DNA from: Bog-756 sp963824645
Lineage (GTDB): Bacteria; Actinomycetota; Acidimicrobiia; Acidimicrobiales; RAAP-2
Assembly: GCA_963824645.1 (NCBI GenBank)
Contig: CAWGQC010000008.1
Span: forward strand, 1 to 64,000
Direction: 5' to 3'
Length of the DNA stretch: 64,000 nucleotides
Shown: piece by piece, positions 58,633 to 64,000 of the stretch
Position numbering within the stretch: position 1 is the stretch's first letter
How the letters are laid out: every line of letters starts with the position of its first letter
Position numbers and translations under genes: made by a program
The notes under the pieces: generated by a model
Database searches by the model: none
What the model was told of the DNA's origin: nothing
Seen by the model: only the letters and a program-made list of their open reading frames with translations

Positions 58633-59447
58633 TCCTCGACCGGTTTGCCCTCGACGGCAAGGTGGCCATTGTCACCGGCGCGGGACTGGGAATCGGCCGG
58701 GGGATCGCCATCGGACTGGCTGAGGCCGGTGCCGACGTGGCCGTGGCTGCCCGTACCCCGTCCGACCTGGAGGAGGTGGCCGGGCGCATCCGCTCTCTGG
58801 GCCGCCGGGCATTGATCGTGCCCACCGACGTGACCGATGCCGGCGCCTGTGATCACCTGGTGGCCACGACGGTCGAGGAGTTCGAGCGATTGGACATCCT
58901 GGTCAACAACGCGGGCGGAGCCATGCCCCGGGCGGCCATGGACACCAGTGAAGGCTTCATGGCCCGAACATTCGCCTTCAATGTGACGGCCCCTCTGACA
59001 CTCATCGAGCTTGCCGCCCGTCAGATGGTCGACACCGTCGGCCACGGGGCGGTGGTCAACATCTCTTCCCGCTCGGCCAGCATGACCCAGACCATGTTCG
59101 TGGCCTACGGAGCGGCGAAGGCCGCCCTCGACCGTCTGACCCGGAATATCGCTCCTGAGTTGGCCCCGCGGGTGCGGGTGAACGCCATCGACGTGGGAGG
59201 CGTTGCCACCCGGTCGCTCGAGATCGTCCTTACTGACGACGATCTTCGACGACAGTTCATCGAAGGCACGCCGATGCACCGTCCCGGCGAGCCCGACGAC
59301 ATTGCTTGTGCCGTTCTCTATCTGGTTTCGGATGCGTCCTCATGGGTGACCGGCAAGGTCTTCGAGGTCGACGGTGGAGCGGAAGCACCTTCCATCGCGG
59401 TCGCATCGCCGGATTTGGAGCCCTCAGGGCCGGGTGGCTCCGAATGA
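58629..59447 (+). CDS. SDR-family oxidoreductase
   Basis: 272 residues from GTG 58629, overlapping the previous stop. Classical SDR: cofactor motif TGAGLGIGRG, NNAG in DILVNNAGGAMP, catalytic Ser in VVNISSRSAS, YGAAK (YxxxK) and the C-terminal YLVSDASSWVTGKVFEVDGG. It probably oxidises a hydroxyl to a ketone with NAD(P)+ or the reverse. It forms an operon with the DapB-like dehydrogenase. It is convergent with the Gfo/Idh gene (40 bp gap). Confidence 0.92.
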   Translation: MILDRFALDGKVAIVTGAGLGIGRGIAIGLAEAGADVAVAARTPSDLEEVAGRIRSLGRRALIVPTDVTDAGACDHLVATTVEEFERLDILVNNAGGAMPRAAMDTSEGFMARTFAFNVTAPLTLIELAARQMVDTVGHGAVVNISSRSASMTQTMFVAYGAAKAALDRLTRNIAPELAPRVRVNAIDVGGVATRSLEIVLTDDDLRRQFIEGTPMHRPGEPDDIACAVLYLVSDASSWVTGKVFEVDGGAEAPSIAVASPDLEPSGPGGSE

Positions 59448-59487
59448 TCAGTCGGCTGCTCCGACGGCCCCGGTCCTCTGCGGAGGG

Positions 59488-60579
59488 TCAACCGAGCGAA
59501 GCCGGATCCACGCCGATACCGGCAGCGGCACTGCTGGCATAGGCGGCCAGAGCGAAGCGCAACACGGAGACGGCCTCGTCGCCGCTCCACAACAATGGAC
59601 CCTCGCCGGTGTGCAGCCATCGCAACCAGTGCCGTCCCGAATCCCTGAAGCTGCTAGCCCAGTCATCGTCGAGCGCATGATAGGAGCGCATCTCCCCGTC
59701 GGCGTAGACATCGAGGCTCGGCTGTTGAATGCCACGGCCGGTGCAGCGGTTGACCCGGGCGAAGCCCCGGCGGCCGGTGACCTCCCAGCGTTCGTCGTTG
59801 GTGTAGTAGTCGGAGCGGAGATACATATCGGGCGCCAGAGTGATATCCCACACCCCCCGGATGCCGCTGTGGTGCTCCCACACAACTGTGGTCGGAGCGT
59901 CGATCTCGATACCGGGCACCACCTCTGTCCCGCCCACCCAGGCCCGTACCTCTTTGATGGGACCGAAGAGCCAGAGGGCGGTGGACAGCTTGTGCCAGCC
60001 ATCATCGAACACGAGGATGCCCCGTCCCACTTTCATCTGGTCGAACTGCCATTTGTAACTGCTCCCCGGAACCTCCCAGCCCCCGTGTCCGCTGGCCACC
60101 ATCTTCATGTGGTAGCCGCTGACTTCACCGATCTCACCGGATTCGACGATCTCTTTGAGACGGATCAGCGGCTGGTAGAAGATGTAGTTCTCCATGACCC
60201 GGAGCTGTCGCCCACTGGCTGTGGCAGCGTCGAGCATCTGTCGGGCACTGACAAGGTCATTGCACATCGGCTTCTGCAGATTGACGTGCCAGCCGTGTGC
60301 GAGGAGTTCGCTGACACCCTCCACGTGCAGCGGAATGGGCAACAGTGTCTCCACCGTATCGATTTCGAGCCCGCTGGCGGCCATCTCTGTGATGGACGAG
60401 AAGGTCCGAGCCGTGGGCCAGTCGGCCTGTCGCTGGGCGCGCCGCCGCTCGCTCGGATCGACCAGTGCCACCACCTCGACATCGGGATTGTCGAGGTAGG
60501 CACGCACGTTGAGGTCGTAGATACGTCCCAGTCCGACGAAGGCGGCTCGTACCGGTCGGTCATAGGGTGCAAAGGTCAT
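59488..60579 (-). CDS. Gfo/Idh/MocA family oxidoreductase
   Basis: 363 residues. Rossmann domain with VRAAFVGLGRIYDLNVRAYLDNPDVEVVALVDP (GxGxxx variant). The usual EKP motif at the end of the fold is NLQKPMCND here, with Gln replacing Glu but Lys and Pro kept. The C-terminal alpha/beta domain has HMKMVASGHGGWEVPG and FDDGWHKLSTALWLFGPIKEV, with the D-x-x-H-K type catalytic region. The family acts on sugars, inositols and related polyols using NAD(P). It is transcribed alone, divergent from an SDR gene. Confidence 0.9.
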   Translation of the reverse strand: MTFAPYDRPVRAAFVGLGRIYDLNVRAYLDNPDVEVVALVDPSERRRAQRQADWPTARTFSSITEMAASGLEIDTVETLLPIPLHVEGVSELLAHGWHVNLQKPMCNDLVSARQMLDAATASGRQLRVMENYIFYQPLIRLKEIVESGEIGEVSGYHMKMVASGHGGWEVPGSSYKWQFDQMKVGRGILVFDDGWHKLSTALWLFGPIKEVRAWVGGTEVVPGIEIDAPTTVVWEHHSGIRGVWDITLAPDMYLRSDYYTNDERWEVTGRRGFARVNRCTGRGIQQPSLDVYADGEMRSYHALDDDWASSFRDSGRHWLRWLHTGEGPLLWSGDEAVSVLRFALAAYASSAAAGIGVDPASLG

Positions 60580-60880
60580 CGTCTGCCCGTCTCCTCCAAC
60601 GCATCAAGGACGGTGGTTTCCGCCGCCCGGTTGTACCGCCCGGAGCAGCCGGGTTCGCTGGGCCGCACACTATGCGAAGTCGACCCTGAGGATCGGGCCG
60701 TCGGCCTCTACGATCACCCCTAGGGCAACGCCCGGTGACGGACGCGCACGGTACCCCACTTCGTGGAGCGGTCAGGGAGCGGGTCTATATTGCAGTCATC
60801 GTGATGTCCAGACTCCGGGTTTGGGTCGTGGCCGGCGACGGTCGCCGGACGCCGACCGTCCGCTGATCAGCGGTAGCGCT
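60580..60880. other. Gene-less divergent region
   Basis: 301 bp between the Gfo/Idh gene and the SDR gene. No gene seen. A TATATT element near 60785 is a candidate -10 for the SDR gene. Confidence 0.4.
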
Positions 60881-61693
60881 ATGGGGATTCCTCGCCCTGC
60901 CACCGAACGCACTGCCGTCGTCACCGGGGCTTCGTCGGGGATCGGCGAGGCTATTGCCCGTGAGTTGGCCCACCGGGGCCACGGCGTCGTCCTGGTCGCC
61001 CGCAGCGGCGACAAACTACGGGCCCTGGCGGCCGAGCTCTCCGCCTGCGGGGTGCGGGCCGAGGTCCTCGCCACCGATCTGTCCGACCGGAGCGCCAGGG
61101 CTGAGTTGCTCGGGCACATCGAGCGGCTGGGGCTCATTCCGGACATCCTGGTCAACAACGCCGGACTTTCGACCCTCGGTCCGGTGGCCGGGTCAGATCC
61201 CGGCGCCGAGATGCTGATGATCGAAGTCGACGTGGTCGCGGTTGCCGATCTGTGCAGTCGATTCCTTCCGGGTATGGTCGGGCGGAAGCGCGGAGCGGTG
61301 CTCAATGTCGCGTCTACCGGTGCTTTCCAACCGCTACCCGGCCAGGCCGGTTACGGCGCAGCAAAGGCATTCGTGTTGTCCTACACCCAGAGCCTGAGCG
61401 GCGAACTGCGCGGCACCGGTGTCGCCGTGTCGGTCCTGTGCCCCGGACCGGTGGACACCGGCTTCGGCGAAAAGGCCGGATTCTCCAAGGAAGACGCCGA
61501 ATCAGCCCTACCCCAGATGATGTGGGAAACCCCCGGCACAGTGGCCAGGGTGGGGATCGACGCCCTCGACAAGGGTCGGGTGGTGGCCATCCCCGGCCTG
61601 GCCAATCGAGTGTCGGCCGGCATCGTCCGGTTCGTCCCCAATCAGCTGCTGGTCCGGCTGGTGGCCAGGAACCACCCCGGTCTAAGGCAGTGA
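60881..61693 (+). CDS. SDR-family oxidoreductase
   Basis: 270 residues from ATG 60881 (MGIPRPATERTAVVTG); an ATG 20 codons upstream gives an unlikely Arg-rich extension. Cofactor motif TGASSGIGEA, NNAG in DILVNNAGLSTLG, catalytic Ser in VLNVASTGAFQ and YGAAK. The sequence resembles SDRs of the DltE/YqjQ-like type with a hydrophobic C-terminal helix (RVSAGIVRFVPNQLLVRLVA). The 3' end overlaps the convergent P450 gene by 12 bp. Confidence 0.9.
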   Translation: MGIPRPATERTAVVTGASSGIGEAIARELAHRGHGVVLVARSGDKLRALAAELSACGVRAEVLATDLSDRSARAELLGHIERLGLIPDILVNNAGLSTLGPVAGSDPGAEMLMIEVDVVAVADLCSRFLPGMVGRKRGAVLNVASTGAFQPLPGQAGYGAAKAFVLSYTQSLSGELRGTGVAVSVLCPGPVDTGFGEKAGFSKEDAESALPQMMWETPGTVARVGIDALDKGRVVAIPGLANRVSAGIVRFVPNQLLVRLVARNHPGLRQ

Positions 61694-62998
61694 AGGCCCC
61701 GACCGCCGCCGATAGCCGATGAGACACGGCTCGGCCGAGCGGGCTACGCCACCGATCTGAGCGCGTACGGGAAGGGGCCGGTCGGCCCAGCCCGGTTCGA
61801 AGTCGAATGCGTGGAGAAGGCCGATGAGCACGGTCGTCATAGCCGACAGTGCGTAGGGCTGGGCCGGGCAGGTGTGACGCCCGTGTCCGAACACGGTGAC
61901 CAGCTCGACGGCAGCCAGCGACGAGGTGTCGGCCAGGCGCCGCCGGTTCCAGCGGTGGGGATCCCACACGGACAGCCCCGGGGCCGCGCTGGTGTTGGTG
62001 AGAGGGAGCAAGGTGGCGATGGTCACGCCGCGCTCAATGTGGTGAACAGCCTCCCCTGTATCCAGTGTGACCGGCTCGGTCACGTAGCGGGCCATGATCG
62101 ACCTCTGAGCCAGACGGGTCGAATCGAGCGAGCACATCTCGGCAAAGGATCGGTCTCCCGAGCGCACCCGCTCCCTGTCTCCCGGGTGGTCCAAAAGATC
62201 GACCAGGGCCCAGCCGAGGGCAGCGAAGAGATTGGACATGGATGCGATGTGGATGAGGGCGATATCCATGGCCACACCGGCGGAGCGCTCGTCGGAGGGT
62301 GCGCCTCGCCACTGTTCAGCGATCCGGACAAAGAGGGGGTGCTCTCCCTCATGACCGGGAAGATCGCCCAGGGCCGCGCCCAGCTCGGTGGTGACCGCGG
62401 CCAGAGCATCGATCTCCACGGCCTTGTGGGAGGCGGCCACGGCGGCCATGGCCTCCGGATGGACGAAGGAATCGGCCCCGTCGAGGGCGTCGAAGGCCTG
62501 CGCCAGCCGGTCGAACCGACTTCCGTCGGAAGACCCCGGTCCTCCCCACGATGCCAGACCCACCCGGTGGCCGAGCCGACGGGCCAGGGCGAACACGTCG
62601 GTCTGGCCGGCCGTGCCCAGCTCGGCGACCATAGCCCCCAGCGCTCGTTGCACGTTGGTCAGGTAGTCGGCCACATCGTCCCGACCGAAGAGCTGGTGGG
62701 GCAGGGTCCGGCGACCGACAAAGATGGCGTCGGGTAGCTTGCGGCGCAGCATGCGCCAGTCGGCCATTCCCTTGCTGGCTCGTTCTTCGGGCAGGGCGTA
62801 GAAGGATCTGACGCCGGTGGGGGAGAAGGTGAACAGGTAGCGATCCCCGCCGCTGTCGACGACGAAGGTGTCGCCCTGTGCCTGCCGAGCATCGGCCAAA
62901 GCGGCAACCGGGTCATCGGTGGGGACATCCCACGGCAGACCGAGGCCGGCGGCCAACGGAGGCATGGGCGAGATCACCGGAGCGACCGGCACTGTCAC
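61682..62998 (-). CDS. Cytochrome P450 (atypical)
   Basis: 438 residues. The haem-binding loop is clear: VFGHGRHTCPAQPYALSAM, with the Cys thiolate ligand, though the usual Gly two residues after Cys is Ala. The K-helix ExxR is replaced by DSTR (MCSLDSTRLAQRS). The I helix reads HIASMSNLFAALGWALVDLL, lacking the acid-Thr pair used for oxygen activation in most P450s, a change also seen in non-monooxygenase P450s such as prostacyclin synthase-like enzymes. A meander-like WDPHRWNRRR segment is present. It may be an isomerase or dehydratase type P450, or a divergent monooxygenase. It is convergent with the SDR gene. Confidence 0.85.
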   Translation of the reverse strand: MTVPVAPVISPMPPLAAGLGLPWDVPTDDPVAALADARQAQGDTFVVDSGGDRYLFTFSPTGVRSFYALPEERASKGMADWRMLRRKLPDAIFVGRRTLPHQLFGRDDVADYLTNVQRALGAMVAELGTAGQTDVFALARRLGHRVGLASWGGPGSSDGSRFDRLAQAFDALDGADSFVHPEAMAAVAASHKAVEIDALAAVTTELGAALGDLPGHEGEHPLFVRIAEQWRGAPSDERSAGVAMDIALIHIASMSNLFAALGWALVDLLDHPGDRERVRSGDRSFAEMCSLDSTRLAQRSIMARYVTEPVTLDTGEAVHHIERGVTIATLLPLTNTSAAPGLSVWDPHRWNRRRLADTSSLAAVELVTVFGHGRHTCPAQPYALSAMTTVLIGLLHAFDFEPGWADRPLPVRAQIGGVARSAEPCLIGYRRRSGPSLP

Positions 62999-63079
62999 GC
63001 CTTCGTCTCGGTGACACCGCTGAGTCGTGACGGAGCGGCCACGCAGCCGGTCGAGCCGATCATCGGGTTCCTCTGCCGA

Positions 63080-63601
63080 TCAGACTTGTTCGGGTGGGTG
63101 TGACTCGATGGACCCGAGCAGGGTGCGCAGGTCAGCGGTCAACCGTTCGAGCAGCGCCCGGTCGACGCCGGAGAAGATCTGCTTCTCCGACTCGTTCTTG
63201 GTGGCGATCACGTGATCGGCCTGCTTCAACCCGTCGGCCGTCAGCGAGACGAGCACCTGCCGTCGATCCTCCGGGTCCACGTCCCGGGTGACCCAGCCGC
63301 GCTTCTGCAGCCGGTCCACCCGATTGGTAATGGCCCCCGATGTGACCTGACACTGGCGTTGGAGGTCGCCGGCGCTCCGACGGTTGCCGGGGGCGCGTTT
63401 GAGCGACATCAGCACCTCGATCTCCCAGTACTCGTCCACGCCGTGGGCGGCCAGATTGGACCGGATGGCCCGCTCGAGGTGCAGCCAGGCCCGGCGCAGG
63501 CGCATGGCCAGCGTCTTGGCCGTCACGTCCAGGTCGGGGTTCTCCCGTTTCCAGAACGCCGCGACTTCGTCGATCTCATCTCGATCAGGTTCGGAAGCCA
63601 C
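63080..63601 (-). CDS. MarR-family transcriptional regulator
   Basis: 173 residues from GTG 63601; in-frame TTG codons upstream (63652) are possible but would place the operator inside the gene. The winged helix has YWEIEVLMSLKRAPGNRRSAGDL, CQVTSGAITNRVDRLQKRGWVTR and DPEDRRQVLVSLTADG (the DxRxxxxxLT wing of MarR proteins), flanked by helical dimerisation regions. It is divergent from an MFS exporter, the standard arrangement in which MarR represses both genes until a drug or phenolic ligand binds. Confidence 0.92.
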   Translation of the reverse strand: MASEPDRDEIDEVAAFWKRENPDLDVTAKTLAMRLRRAWLHLERAIRSNLAAHGVDEYWEIEVLMSLKRAPGNRRSAGDLQRQCQVTSGAITNRVDRLQKRGWVTRDVDPEDRRQVLVSLTADGLKQADHVIATKNESEKQIFSGVDRALLERLTADLRTLLGSIESHPPEQV

Positions 63602-63620
63602 GGGAACAAATCGTACTTCC

Positions 63621-63632
63621 TTCAACGTTGAA
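63621..63632. promoter_or_regulatory. Putative MarR operator
   Basis: The perfect 12 bp palindrome TTCAACGTTGAA lies 20 bp upstream of the marR start. Its half-site TTCAAC is typical of MarR-family sites. Confidence 0.65.
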
Positions 63633-63661
63633 TCACTTGACCGGTCTCTCAATGCAGAATA

Positions 63662-63675
63662 TCTTTACGTTAAGA
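63662..63675. promoter_or_regulatory. Second putative MarR operator
   Basis: The imperfect palindrome TCTTTACGTTAAGA shares the ACGT centre with the upstream site. It lies 29 bp before the MFS start, so it could cover the exporter promoter. Confidence 0.45.
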
Positions 63676-63703
63676 GATTAATACCTGACCGAGGAGTCCG
63701 CAC

Positions 63704-64000
63704 GTGGACGAGATCAGATCACGCCTCCGCCACATTCCGAGCTGGGCCGTACTGGCTATTTGTTGCGCCGCCCAGTTCATGGTCGTTTTGGACGTCGCCA
63801 TCGTAAACGTGGCCCTCCCCCAGATGAGGGAGAGCCTGGGGCTGTCCGTGGTCGGCGAGCAATGGGTGGTCAACGCCTACACCCTGACCTTTGCCGGTTT
63901 CCTGATGCTGGGCGGTCGGGCCGCCGACCTCTTCGGTCGTCGACGCGTCTTCATCATCGGGCTCACCGTATTCACCGTGTGCAGCCTCATAGGAGGACTG
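63704..64000 (+). CDS. MFS transporter, DHA2 (drug efflux) family, 3' end outside window
   Basis: The first 99 residues are present from GTG 63704, preceded by GAGGAG. Helix 1 is WAVLAICCAAQFMVVLDVAIVNVALP, with the VLDxxIVNVALP motif of 14-helix DHA2 pumps. QWVVNAYTLTFAGFLMLGGRAADLFGRRRVF covers helix 2 and the conserved loop between helices 2 and 3. It would export drugs or toxic compounds by proton antiport. Divergent from marR, so probably repressed by it. Confidence 0.9.
   Translation, partial: MDEIRSRLRHIPSWAVLAICCAAQFMVVLDVAIVNVALPQMRESLGLSVVGEQWVVNAYTLTFAGFLMLGGRAADLFGRRRVFIIGLTVFTVCSLIGGL

Overview
The window is high-GC DNA with short intergenic gaps, many GTG starts and many ATGA/GTGA start-stop overlaps. 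It looks like an actinomycete-type chromosome. Supporting signs are a SARP/AfsR-type regulator, an ECF41 sigma factor paired with an AhpD-like protein, several PadR-controlled ABC exporters, a 37-residue Lys-rich protein of a type common in actinobacteria, and a secreted NlpC/P60 protein with GSDGGVFSFG-type repeats, a family I associate mainly with Acidimicrobiia. The class-level placement is inference, not proof.

Layout. 1-2.3 kb: an IS481-type insertion sequence, then a Phd/YefM-PIN toxin-antitoxin pair between two 67-68 bp direct repeats. 2.6-8.3 kb: a small TPR-like gene and a frameshifted SARP-NB-ARC-TPR regulator, divergent from a two-gene ABC exporter that ends in a strong hairpin. 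8.4-12.5 kb: helicase HrpB, then an AhpD-like gene plus ECF41 sigma operon with a good ECF41-type promoter. 12.7-24.3 kb: three consecutive PadR + ABC exporter operons. 24.6-28.7 kb: a tRNA 3' fragment and two glycosyltransferase genes. 29-32 kb: an Nramp-type transporter with a soluble PRC-MgtE_N-CBS protein. 32.6-37.5 kb: a giant secreted protein with about ten Ig-like repeats, frameshifted near its end. 37.5-39.3 kb: an amidohydrolase. 39.5-47.6 kb: a signalling and export cluster with a receiver-nucleotidyl cyclase fusion, an ABC ATPase, a membrane histidine kinase, two response regulators and an FtsX-type permease. 47.8-52.3 kb: a secreted copper monooxygenase-like protein, a lipoprotein and a membrane glycosyltransferase-like protein. 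52.4-55.5 kb: two head-to-head NlpC/P60 genes whose catalytic segments form a perfect 510 bp inverted repeat. 55.5-64 kb: small proteins, YceH, a run of oxidoreductases (DapB-like, two SDRs, Gfo/Idh/MocA, an atypical P450), and a divergent MarR/MFS exporter pair cut by the window end.

How the genes fit together. Much of the window concerns the cell envelope and export. There are five ABC export systems, each next to its own sensor or regulator (SARP, three PadR, and two-component plus cyclase), and an MFS pump under MarR. Secreted surface and cell-wall proteins sit beside them. No NRPS, PKS or RiPP biosynthetic genes are visible, so the exporters look more like stress or antibiotic-response modules than parts of a biosynthetic cluster. 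The strongest leads are the perfect inverted repeat in the NlpC/P60 pair, which could shuffle promoters, signal peptides and C-terminal domains, and the cyclase/two-component/ABC cluster.
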